From assembly GCF_003932955.1 (NCBI RefSeq), contig NZ_QOVY01000023.1, positions 1 to 37,608 of the forward strand: a stretch of DNA of 37,608 bases, given 5' to 3'. The notes below the pieces were generated by a model, which saw only the letters and a program-made list of their open reading frames with translations, ran no database searches and was not told the origin of the DNA. Positions 14,489 through 22,101 of this stretch are shown one piece after another (position 1 is the first letter of the stretch; the number at the start of each line of letters is the position of its first letter). The stretch comes from Chryseobacterium sp. SC28. Its GTDB lineage: Bacteria; Bacteroidota; Bacteroidia; Flavobacteriales; Weeksellaceae. A program made the position numbers and the translations under genes.

Positions 14489-15281
14489 TTTTGCGGCATA
14501 AAGCGAAAACTGTGTCCAGAGGGCTGTGCGGCTGCTGATCCGATAGCTGGCAGACATGGAGGTATTCCATCGTCGATTCAATTCTTTCATGACCCATAAG
14601 TTTCTGAACCATGATGATCGGAACGCCGTCTTCCAGCAGATGCGTGGCGTAGCTGTGGCGCAAAGTATGGGTGTGAACTTCTTTGGTGATGCCGGCTTTT
14701 TTGGAAATGGTTTTAATCACCCACTGTACGCCGCGCTGGCTGTAGCGGGAATCAAAATCAGGTTTCTGTAAAGCGTTTTGATGTGTTTTTAAATCAATCT
14801 CCTCAATATTCCTGTTATGGTTCCCATTGAATAAATACTGAATTGGGTTTTCAACTTTAATAAAGGTTTTCAAGCCTCTGATTAAATGTTCCGACAGGGG
14901 AACATAGCGGTCTTTGCTGCCTTTACCCTGCACGATATGCAGCATCTTCCGGTCGAAATCCAAATGCTGAAGCTTGATATTCCTTACTTCCATACAGCGC
15001 AGTCCGCACCCGTAGATCAGGCCGATGAGCAGTTTGTGTTTCAGGAGTTCAGCACTTTGAAGCATTCGCCAGATTTCTTCACGGCTTAAAATAGTGGGAA
15101 GTTTTTTCACCTTTGGAATCGCGGGAAGATGGAGGTAGCTGTAAGGTAAGCCTTCGGTTTTCAGCAAAAACCGCAGTCCATAAACGGTATGTTTGAAGTA
15201 CGTTTGTGACGGAGTTTTGGAGCGCTGTTGAAGTTCGTAGAGATAATCTTTAACCTGCTCAGGATCCAGTTCAGTAGGCAA
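14472..15281 (-). CDS. Tyrosine recombinase of the IS91-like element (copy D)
   Basis: The same recombinase as in copy A, with the complete catalytic set (GCGLRCMEVR, GKGSKDR, HTLRH, LMGHE, MEYLHV) and the HSPLD tail. The start shown is a TTG that gives 269 residues, but the open frame continues to about 15463 and encodes the remaining N-terminal domain (SKRTFDNYSRHVAA). The probable start is the ATG at 15472 with a -1 slip at the A9 run, giving roughly 330 residues. Recombinases of this class are known beside some IS91-group transposases. Whether it acts on element ends, on the attC-like sites, or on both is the main open question of this window. Confidence 0.88.
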   Translation of the reverse strand: MPTELDPEQVKDYLYELQQRSKTPSQTYFKHTVYGLRFLLKTEGLPYSYLHLPAIPKVKKLPTILSREEIWRMLQSAELLKHKLLIGLIYGCGLRCMEVRNIKLQHLDFDRKMLHIVQGKGSKDRYVPLSEHLIRGLKTFIKVENPIQYLFNGNHNRNIEEIDLKTHQNALQKPDFDSRYSQRGVQWVIKTISKKAGITKEVHTHTLRHSYATHLLEDGVPIIMVQKLMGHERIESTMEYLHVCQLSDQQPHSPLDTVFALCRKNGIPK

Positions 15282-15472
15282 AGTTTTAAAATGCAGCGCT
15301 ACAGCGGCAACGTGCCTGGAATAATTGTCGAAGGTACGTTTGCTTCTGCCCAGGATGGAAATATTTCTTTCAAAGCGTTGCAGGAGTTCGGCAAAACCAT
15401 TAACTTCGCTCGAGGCACGGTTCAGGAATTTGTTGGTCCTTAAATCCTCCGGAGATTTTTTTTTGTAGCCAT
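15282..15472 (-). other. A9 frameshift region and ATG of the copy D recombinase
   Basis: The ATG (15472) reads GCT, ACA, then nine A and a stop after ten codons. A heptamer A AAA AAA fits a -1 slip into the recombinase frame. The promoter -7 box ends about 30 bases upstream, which suits this ATG and not a start 190 bases further on. Confidence 0.6.
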
Positions 15473-15501
15473 TTGATGAGTTTTTAAAAGGTTAATAAAA
15501 A

Positions 15502-15509
15502 CAAAGTTA
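15502..15509 (-). promoter_or_regulatory. -7 box of the element operon
   Basis: TAACTTTG on the minus strand fits TAnnTTTG. It is present at 1511-1518 and 5487-5494, and as TAATTTTG at 11827-11834. A weak TTTT lies about 17 nt upstream, inside the terminal repeat, so a recombinase or transposase bound there could block it. Confidence 0.5.
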
Positions 15510-15525
15510 CTAAAACGGCGAATGG

Positions 15526-15552
15526 GAAAAGCTACCGGAGGTTTAGTTCAAC
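15526..15552. repeat. Right terminal inverted repeat of the element
   Basis: A 27-bp repeat ending in GTTCAAC, a perfect RYYYAAC heptamer. It is complementary to GTTGAAC at the left repeat, which is a perfect GTTRRRY. The last C belongs to the target site. The other copies end at 1561, 5537 and 11877. Confidence 0.85.
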
Positions 15553-15680
15553 ATAGTATTGCCAAAAGCGGGGCTTCGGTGCTTTAAATAAGCATTTGGA
15601 ATTTCTATAAGCTTTTGTACATTTACCGAACGGAAGTGCAGATAAAACCCCGCCTTCGGCAATACTTTGACGTTATCGGC
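15550..15680. other. attC-like site 5 (split by element copy D); right edge of the array
   Basis: The outer box is GTCGTATAA (13127-13135) plus C15552. The left arm is 15555-15573, the right arm 15648-15666, followed by a 5-nt spacer and the outer box GTTATCGGC (15672-15680). Seventeen of 19 arm positions pair, both mismatches being A opposite C on this strand. The upstream box is an exact 10-nt reverse complement of the cassette D start (12061-12070). No further site follows, and the next genes are on the opposite strand, so the array ends here. Confidence 0.7.
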
Positions 15681-15794
15681 TATTCTGCGACCGACCCTGC
15701 AACTGTAATCTTCCCATTCTTAGTAACATTCAAAAGTAGAGTTTTTTGTTAATGTACCTCTAGCTTTATATAAGGATGCTGCTTTAAGGCACTT

Positions 15795-17024
15795 TTAATT
15801 GATGTATCTTTTTGTAAACCATCTATCGAGAAAATTGACACTAATATAAAGCATATGATAATTTTCTTTCACTGCAATATTTTCGAATGCGCCACGCGCC
15901 CCATAACCATATCCGACATTCAAGACAATTTTGTTCAAAGGAATGCCGACGCCCCAAGTTGCTTCTACCTGATTGACTGGCCTGCCGTCTACTTTAAAAT
16001 ATCCTGTGTCATAATTGAGTCCGAAACGATATATCAAAGCCTCTCCCACGTTTTTAGGATTTTTGCTTCGTGGAAGCAGTTCAAAGCCTAGACCGTAGTT
16101 ATTTTGGTTGTAGTACTTCTCCGTAGTGACTGTGTTTTTGACATCTTTCCACTGCCTGTATGTGTAATCAAAACTTAGAAGGTATCGGTCATTTTTCAGG
16201 ATGCTCATTCCTATTCCAATTTCCAACGGGAGGGTGGTATCCTTGGAAGAAAGTGTTGTTGTAATGCTGTTGTTGTAATCTTTATTTTCTGTGTAAACAG
16301 TTTCTCCTGATGCGTTCAGATTACTTTTAAAATTCAAGATTGTGCCCATTGTGAGTTGTAATCTTTGTTTAGAAAAAAATTGATTAAACTGTACCCCTAA
16401 ACCATAGCTGAAACCTGTGTACCGAATATTCCTGCTGATTTCCAGTTGGGTGGTTGTCGTGATAGTTTCTATTCTGCTAACGGTTCCGAAATTATTTTTC
16501 ACTTTACCACCAACGCTCCAATTGTTATTAAATTTGTAACCGGCTGTGATGCCCAGATTTGAGATCCCTCCGCTACCTTCGTAGGTAATAGGGTAGTTTG
16601 CGGAGGTTCCTTCCACGGGTATTGTCGAAACAAATTTATAGTCTGTGGATGTGGTTGGTTGCACGCTGGCGCCGATGGAAACCTTATTGGCAATCCTCAT
16701 TGCTAAACCTAAATTTGTGAAATTTCCATTCGTCCTTTTATCGGAGCCTTGGTTGCTGGAAATATTATCGTATTTCAAACTTCCGCCAACATCGAAGATC
16801 ACATTCTGCGTCCCAATGCTGGTGATGGACGCCGGATTTTTAATATTTATATAATCCGGGGCTAGCAATGCAATCCCCGTATTCCCGAGAGAAATATTCC
16901 TAGCATTGTCTACATTATTAAAAGTTCCTATGCCGAAGTAGGAATAAGGCGAAGAGTCCTGAGCCTTTACGTTCTGCATACAACATAATGCAACAATCAG
17001 GGGGATTTTTATTTTTTGATTCAT
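15795..17024 (-). CDS. Outer-membrane beta-barrel protein (FadL-like type, substrate unknown)
   Basis: A 409-residue protein with a signal peptide (1-21, cleavage after VKA) and a mature start, SSPYSYFGIGTF, typical of Bacteroidota outer-membrane barrels. It goes on as many amphipathic beta-strands, such as YDNISSNQG and LLSFDYTYRQWKDV, ending in YISVNFLDRWF with an aromatic-rich tail. It is probably a channel or assembly partner in the outer membrane; the substrate is unknown. It starts 9 bases after the stop of the DUF4270 gene, so the two form one operon. Its 3' end faces the edge of the cassette array. Confidence 0.75.
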   Translation of the reverse strand: MNQKIKIPLIVALCCMQNVKAQDSSPYSYFGIGTFNNVDNARNISLGNTGIALLAPDYINIKNPASITSIGTQNVIFDVGGSLKYDNISSNQGSDKRTNGNFTNLGLAMRIANKVSIGASVQPTTSTDYKFVSTIPVEGTSANYPITYEGSGGISNLGITAGYKFNNNWSVGGKVKNNFGTVSRIETITTTTQLEISRNIRYTGFSYGLGVQFNQFFSKQRLQLTMGTILNFKSNLNASGETVYTENKDYNNSITTTLSSKDTTLPLEIGIGMSILKNDRYLLSFDYTYRQWKDVKNTVTTEKYYNQNNYGLGFELLPRSKNPKNVGEALIYRFGLNYDTGYFKVDGRPVNQVEATWGVGIPLNKIVLNVGYGYGARGAFENIAVKENYHMLYISVNFLDRWFTKRYIN

Positions 17025-17033
17025 AAATTATCG

Positions 17034-18380
17034 TTAATAACCGACTAAGTAAAGATTAAATTTTGCAGGATTTGTAGGATTTTTTTGATCTCCGACGACG
17101 GTCTTTGCTGGCAGAGCATCTCCGTAAGAAGAGGGATATATCAGAACTGCATTATTAGAAGTGGCTGTTTCGTAGAGAATACTGTTTACATAACTCAAAA
17201 AAGAAAAAGTATATCCGTAATTGGTCTGGAACTCGCTGTTATCGGAGAGGGTGGACGTTATTTCAGTCACTCCGTCAGCTTGTAAAAAAGCAGAAACAAT
17301 GTTGTTTTTTTTGTCGCCTAAATAGTAATAAAGCGTTGTTGGATTGTAAAATATTTTAGAATAATATCCTGCGACGGGACTAAGAGACAGCTCTGCACTA
17401 ATGATTTTATAATTAGAATATAGATTTTTTATCGATTTTAAGTATGGAAATTCGACTTTTGTGAATACCCCTATGCCCGACATCATATAATTTCGGTTTC
17501 CCAGATTTTTTGACTCCAATGGATTGCTAGGAGAAAGTCCCGCAAGATCCGAGCCTGTAAAATCGCTTTTTATTTTATTGTATTGGTATGTCGCACTTGG
17601 ATTTAGATCTAGTGTGTATTTTACTTCTTCAGTTCCATTTACAGAGGCTGTGTGGTAGTAAATCCGGACAAGGTTTGAAGCTTTCTCTTTGGTAACATTG
17701 TCAATCTGAACCTTATACGAAGAGTTGATGCCAAAACGTAGCATTGCATTGTTGTCGGAGGAAGCTACCAATGCTAAACCTTTGTAAAAATTAAGAAAGT
17801 ATTCCTGACTGGTGACATCCTTACTTTTAAGAAGATTGAAGATCTCCAAACCATAGGAATTTTCCAGCTTTATGGTTACAAAACTGCTGTCTGTTTTCGG
17901 CCTTGGAAGAAATTCTTTACTGCCGACTGTATTTGAAGAATAATCGAAGTCACTATTATTGTACAGATAGCCATCGCTGTTAAGTTTTAACCGATCTATT
18001 AAGGGATGTACTTCCATCTTGAAAGTCTGCAATGTATCCCCATAATAAAAATTAATATTCGTTAGATACATGACGATAGAATCAAAAACCACGTTGCTGG
18101 TTGTAGCTAACGAATAGCTTTCTGGCGTAAGCTCAAACATAGATGTAGAGTTTACTTTCCCGAAAGTGTGATCTTTGATATTTCCCACTAAGATGGAGCT
18201 TTCTCCCGAAGTTATAACAGAATCTTTCATGATCGTCGACATCCTCATCGTGAGCGTATCGATCAGTACTACTTCGGATTGGGCAGATACCCATGTGTTT
18301 CCTACTTCATAAGTGTTGCTTTCTCTTTCACACGAAAATAATAGAACACTTGCCACACAGAGCAATAAATATTTGTACAT
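17034..18380 (-). CDS. DUF4270 family lipoprotein
   Basis: A 448-residue predicted lipoprotein (lipobox LLFSC, C17) with the DUF4270 pattern: DTLTMRMSTIMKDSVITSG, then ILVGNIKDHTFGKV, then ELTPESY. The family occurs across Bacteroidota and its function is not established. It is the first gene of a two-gene operon with the beta-barrel gene and is divergent from the Kelch gene, with a 224-bp shared upstream region. The gene set DUF4270, barrel, Kelch, DUF4907 and LytS/LytTR suggests a surface module under local two-component control (inference). Confidence 0.85.
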   Translation of the reverse strand: MYKYLLLCVASVLLFSCERESNTYEVGNTWVSAQSEVVLIDTLTMRMSTIMKDSVITSGESSILVGNIKDHTFGKVNSTSMFELTPESYSLATTSNVVFDSIVMYLTNINFYYGDTLQTFKMEVHPLIDRLKLNSDGYLYNNSDFDYSSNTVGSKEFLPRPKTDSSFVTIKLENSYGLEIFNLLKSKDVTSQEYFLNFYKGLALVASSDNNAMLRFGINSSYKVQIDNVTKEKASNLVRIYYHTASVNGTEEVKYTLDLNPSATYQYNKIKSDFTGSDLAGLSPSNPLESKNLGNRNYMMSGIGVFTKVEFPYLKSIKNLYSNYKIISAELSLSPVAGYYSKIFYNPTTLYYYLGDKKNNIVSAFLQADGVTEITSTLSDNSEFQTNYGYTFSFLSYVNSILYETATSNNAVLIYPSSYGDALPAKTVVGDQKNPTNPAKFNLYLVGY

Positions 18381-18447
18381 TTTTTATGTAAACATACGGT
18401 GCGTATGAGGCACAGCTAAAATATTTTCTTCCTTTACTTCTTATTAA

Positions 18448-18530
18448 TCGACATTTAAGGAATATAGACAGATAGATGATACATCAGAGGAAAATATATA
18501 AACTATCGATTACAGACATTAAATTGTCGA
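18448..18530. promoter_or_regulatory. Dyad sequences in the divergent region
   Basis: TCGACATTTAA (18448-18458) and TTAAATTGTCGA (18519-18530) are near-perfect reverse complements about 60 nt apart, and the second lies in a local dyad, GACATTAAATTGTC. They sit between two divergent operons next to a LytTR regulator gene and could be binding sites. No other support. Confidence 0.3.
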
Positions 18531-18604
18531 AGAAAAAAGGTATTTAGTCTAAATTATTTTTACATCCGTTCTAAATACAATTCATTTGTAAGCAAAAATT
18601 AAGA

Positions 18605-19588
18605 ATGGACAAAAAATTTTCGGTTTTAGTTCTTGCGCTGGCAAGTACGTTTTTTTTATCAAACTGTAGCAATGATGATAATGAAGAAGAATTGGTAGGA
18701 AACTGGGTAAGGGTTTCGGATCTGGATGGAAAACCTCGCTCAAACGCTTCTGCCTTTGTGGTAAACGGGAAAGGCTATTTAACCGGAGGATACGATGGCG
18801 AATATTATTATAACGATCTCTGGAGTTATGATCCTGAAGCTAATTCTTGGACACAGAAAGCAGATTTCCCCGGTGTGAAGAGAAGTTCGGCGGTCGGCTT
18901 TGCGACGACTTCCTATGGATACGTGGGAACAGGCTACGACGGCGTGAATAAATTAAATGATTTTTATAAATACGATCCCTTGGCGAACGCGTGGAGTCCC
19001 ATAGAAAATTTTCCCGGAACCGGACGGTACGCAGCCATTGCGTTTGGCGTGGGCAACAAGGGATTTGTAGGCACTGGCTATGATGGCAGCGAACTGAAAG
19101 ATTTTTATAAATATGACGAATCTACCAGCACTTGGACCAACATTGTAAGTCTTGGCGGTTCCAAAAGAAGAGACGGTGCTGCCTTTGTGATCAATGGGAT
19201 AGCCTATGTAGGATTCGGAACCAATAATGGGAGTCTTGTTTCAGACTTTTGGTCATTCGATCCTTCTGCAGAAACGTGGATGAGGAAAGGAGATACAAGT
19301 AATGACGACGAATCTCAAAACAGCTCTTCTCCAGCAGCATTCTCTGCAGGCGGTCTTGGATATGTTTCCACAGGATCCGCAAGCGGAGTTTCTAAAACAA
19401 CGTGGGAATACAATCCTTCTACAGATGACTGGACAGAGAGAACCGCGTTCCAAGGAGCTGCCAGAGAAAGTGCCTGCGCATTTTCATTTGAAAATTATGG
19501 GTATGTTTTAACTGGTAATAGTGGATCGTCTTATTTCGATGACATCTGGGTCTTCCACCCAACCGAAAGTGACAATGAGGATGACTAA
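18605..19588 (+). CDS. Kelch-repeat lipoprotein
   Basis: A 327-residue lipoprotein (lipobox LSNC, C21) made of about six Kelch repeats. Each has a GYxGTGYDG-like strand and a DFYKYDP...W segment, for example near residues 60, 110, 160 and 220. It should fold as a beta-propeller on the cell surface or in the periplasm and bind another protein or a glycan. The last codons overlap the start of the DUF4907 gene by 8 bases, so the two are translated together. It is the lead gene of the plus-strand arm of this divergent locus. Confidence 0.88.
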   Translation: MDKKFSVLVLALASTFFLSNCSNDDNEEELVGNWVRVSDLDGKPRSNASAFVVNGKGYLTGGYDGEYYYNDLWSYDPEANSWTQKADFPGVKRSSAVGFATTSYGYVGTGYDGVNKLNDFYKYDPLANAWSPIENFPGTGRYAAIAFGVGNKGFVGTGYDGSELKDFYKYDESTSTWTNIVSLGGSKRRDGAAFVINGIAYVGFGTNNGSLVSDFWSFDPSAETWMRKGDTSNDDESQNSSSPAAFSAGGLGYVSTGSASGVSKTTWEYNPSTDDWTERTAFQGAARESACAFSFENYGYVLTGNSGSSYFDDIWVFHPTESDNEDD

Positions 19589-19901
19589 GCCATTTTGGAA
19601 ATTATTGGTAGCCACAGGACTATTTTTGATGGCGTGTCAGAAAACGAATAATTTGCTTTACATTCGGATTACAAAACAAAAAACAGGTTATGGTTATCAG
19701 ATTTTAAAAGATAAAAATAAACTGATTGATCAGCCTTTTATTCCGGCCATTCAGGGTGAGATAGCGTTCAAAGACAGTTTGCAAGCCCGCAGAACTGCTG
19801 AACTGGTTCTGAAAAAAATCGAGAAATCAAGCATTCCTAGGATCTCTGTAAATGAATTAGACTCAATGAATATCGATTGTGACATCCCAAAATTACCTTA
19901 A
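19581..19901 (+). CDS. DUF4907 family lipoprotein
   Basis: A 106-residue lipoprotein from the ATG at 19581, which overlaps the Kelch stop (ATGACTAA). Another ATG lies 6 bases upstream at 19575; either places the lipobox LMAC correctly. The body reads GYGYQILKDKNKLIDQPFIP, then LQARRTAELVLKKI, the DUF4907 pattern. Its function is unknown. It regularly sits beside Kelch and LytTR genes in Bacteroidota as far as I recall. Confidence 0.75.
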   Translation: MTKPFWKLLVATGLFLMACQKTNNLLYIRITKQKTGYGYQILKDKNKLIDQPFIPAIQGEIAFKDSLQARRTAELVLKKIEKSSIPRISVNELDSMNIDCDIPKLP

Positions 19902-20268
19902 CCTTAATCCCTCTGTTTATCCTTTTTCGGGGCGACAATTAGGAAACACATTTTTTAATGCCTCAGAAAAGATCGACGGTCATAAAATAATTAATCATAA
20001 ATTTGCTTGACGTAATAAATATTAAGAATTATAAACCAAAGAATTATTACATATTCAATGCGTTCGGAATCAAGTTCGAATAAAAGTGTATTTAAATAAA
20101 ATTCCAATCGCAACCTAATCAGCCACCAGAGCAATCCAAGTTATAAAACTTTGAAGTGTAATGAATAAAATTGGAATGATTCTAATCGATATTATAACGT
20201 CTGATGTTTACGTAAAAAAGTTACCACGAATGTGGATAATCATGAAAATAATTTCTGATTAAATTCTT
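19902..20268. other. Intergenic region before the kinase gene
   Basis: 367 bp, AT-rich. I see no convincing open frame, terminator or TAnnTTTG box. ATTCCAAT near 20100 and ATTGGAAT near 20172 could pair, but the match is short. Confidence 0.4.
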
Positions 20269-21306
20269 ATGAGTAATTATATTTATCATTGTGTCATTTG
20301 GATGATTCTCATTTTCTTTAAACTCATCATGGATTATTCTGTATTTGGTGACGTGATGTTTTTGATGAATCTACAACTATTTGCAGTTTTTATGACCATT
20401 TTTTATATCTTCTATGGTTTATTTCTTCCATTTATTGTCAGGCAGAACTCAAAGAGAAGACTCGCAATCGTCATTGCGCTAATTATGATATATGTAGGAC
20501 TTCTTTTTTTCTTCTTACCGTCTCATTCGCCACTTCCTTCGCAAGATTTTATTGCCTCCAACAAAATGAGCAACGCCATTCAGCGCAATCTTCAGTTCCC
20601 CGACATACTATTTAAAGTGGGTCTTTTTTCTGTCATTTTTAGCACACTACTTTTCTTTGTAGATAAGTGGCTAGACAATCAAAAAATGATAAAAAGTCTA
20701 GAGCTGGAAAGACAATCCACTGAACTGAAGATTCTGCGAGAACAACTCAACCCGCACTTCTTCTTCAATGCATTGAATAGCATTTATTCTCTTTCCCTTA
20801 TTCAATCCAAAGACACGCCGAGAGTAATATTAATTCTTTCAGACATTATGAGGTACGTTCTTAATGACAAAAATCAAGAGAAAAATAATATGAATGATGA
20901 GATTATTAATATTAAAAAATATATCGAGATTCAATCTATAAGGTTTAACAAATTCAACAATATCAATTTTCATTACAATGGAAATTTCCAAGCATATAAA
21001 ATCGAGCCTCTCCTGTTGCTGACTTTTATAGAAAATGCATTCAAATATGCCGATTTCCAGAAAGGATCTTTGGATATCCTTATTACACTAAAGGAAAATA
21101 AACTGCACTTCTATGTCAAGAACTTCTATGAAGCGCATCTTTTAGAAACAACTAAGCACAATCAGTTGGGGATTAAAAATACAAAAATGAAACTTGATTT
21201 GCTATATCCTCAAAAATATGATCTGCAAATTAACGATAACGGATCGGAATATGAAATAATTCTTAACCTACAACTGGATCAAAATGAATTGTATAATTGT
21301 AGATGA
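20269..21306 (+). CDS. LytS/YehU-type sensor histidine kinase
   Basis: A 345-residue kinase with four hydrophobic segments in the first 135 residues and no recognisable extracellular sensor. It then has the His_kinase domain of the LytS group: LREQLNPHFFFNALNSIYSL with the phosphorylated H163. The ATP-binding part has FIENAFKY. It should autophosphorylate in response to a membrane signal and pass phosphate to the LytTR regulator, whose start overlaps it by 23 bases. Neighbouring surface lipoproteins are likely targets (inference). Confidence 0.9.
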   Translation: MSNYIYHCVIWMILIFFKLIMDYSVFGDVMFLMNLQLFAVFMTIFYIFYGLFLPFIVRQNSKRRLAIVIALIMIYVGLLFFFLPSHSPLPSQDFIASNKMSNAIQRNLQFPDILFKVGLFSVIFSTLLFFVDKWLDNQKMIKSLELERQSTELKILREQLNPHFFFNALNSIYSLSLIQSKDTPRVILILSDIMRYVLNDKNQEKNNMNDEIINIKKYIEIQSIRFNKFNNINFHYNGNFQAYKIEPLLLLTFIENAFKYADFQKGSLDILITLKENKLHFYVKNFYEAHLLETTKHNQLGIKNTKMKLDLLYPQKYDLQINDNGSEYEIILNLQLDQNELYNCR

Positions 21307-21988
21307 CGAAGAATTAGCACACCATGTGATGGAAGAGTATATCTCCAGAGTTCCTTTCCTGAATCTCGTTGCACATTGCTATGATATACAGGAAAGCGTC
21401 ACTGTATTGCATAACAACAAGGTTGATTTGATTTTTTTGGATCTCAATCTTCCCAATATTTCCGGGATCGAATTTCTTAAAACCTTCAATAAACTTCCAG
21501 ATGTTATTATCACTACAGCATCCGATGATTGTGCGATTCAAGGATTTGAGATGGATGTTAAAGATTATTTGTTGAAACCTTTTTCTTTCGAAAGATTTCT
21601 AAATGCAGCATATAAAAGTTACAATTTTACAAATAATAAAAAGCTTTTGAATGAATCAGCATCGCCACTCAAAGAAGCTTTTATCTTCGTAAGATCCAAT
21701 AATGAAGATGTAAAGCTTAATCTGAACGAAATCACCAGAATCAATGCACTAAAAGACTATATTATCATACATACTACAAATAGAAAACTAATAGTACATC
21801 AAACCATGAAATCTATAATGGAGAAAATTAATGATGAGCAATTCATCAGGGTACATAATTCTCATATCGTCTCACTTAGCCACCTGCAAAGTGTGAGCAA
21901 GAACAGCATTATGGTAGGTGATGAAAGAATACCTGTAAGCGAAAAATACAAGCCATATTTGCAGGAATTAATTGACAGATATAAGTAA
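21284..21988 (+). CDS. LytTR family response regulator
   Basis: A 234-residue regulator. The receiver domain (1-120) has DDE at 7-9, the phosphoacceptor D53 (LIFLDLNLP) and K103 or so in YLLKPFSFERF. A LytTR DNA-binding domain covers about 135-234, with ITRINALKDYIIIHT and FIRVHNSHIV. It overlaps the kinase gene by 23 bases, so the pair is made together. Targets are probably the divergent lipoprotein operons upstream. Confidence 0.93.
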   Translation: MNCIIVDDEELAHHVMEEYISRVPFLNLVAHCYDIQESVTVLHNNKVDLIFLDLNLPNISGIEFLKTFNKLPDVIITTASDDCAIQGFEMDVKDYLLKPFSFERFLNAAYKSYNFTNNKKLLNESASPLKEAFIFVRSNNEDVKLNLNEITRINALKDYIIIHTTNRKLIVHQTMKSIMEKINDEQFIRVHNSHIVSLSHLQSVSKNSIMVGDERIPVSEKYKPYLQELIDRYK

Positions 21989-22101
21989 CATCCGTAGATA
22001 ATCAATTAGGTTCCCGCGGGACAATTTGTATTAGAATAAGGCCAGCAAAAAATGTGAGAGATTGTTGTCTAAACATTTAGAACATTATAGCCCCTTCACA
22101 T

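Larger units (their letters stand above)
13136..15551 (-). mobile_element. IS91-like element, copy D (complete, about 2.4 kb)
   Basis: The reference copy. From its right end on the minus strand it has the terminal inverted repeat (15526-15552), a -7 box, an ATG with an A9 run, the tyrosine recombinase, the Y2 transposase, a hairpin terminator for the opposite strand, the left inverted repeat (13180-13206) and a terminal hairpin (13144-13176). IS91 elements move by a rolling-circle-like, single-stranded mechanism and make no target duplication, which fits the clean junctions here. The left end, 3' of the transposase, with its near-terminal hairpin would be the origin-type end (inference). It is inserted between GTATAA (13130-13135) and CATAG (15552 on). 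Confidence 0.92.

Noticed and set aside
1559..15680. Calling the sites canonical attC
   Set aside because: Outer boxes such as GCACAAC and GTTATGTGC do not fit RYYYAAC/GTTRRRY, and no intI gene is present, so only attC-like is claimed.
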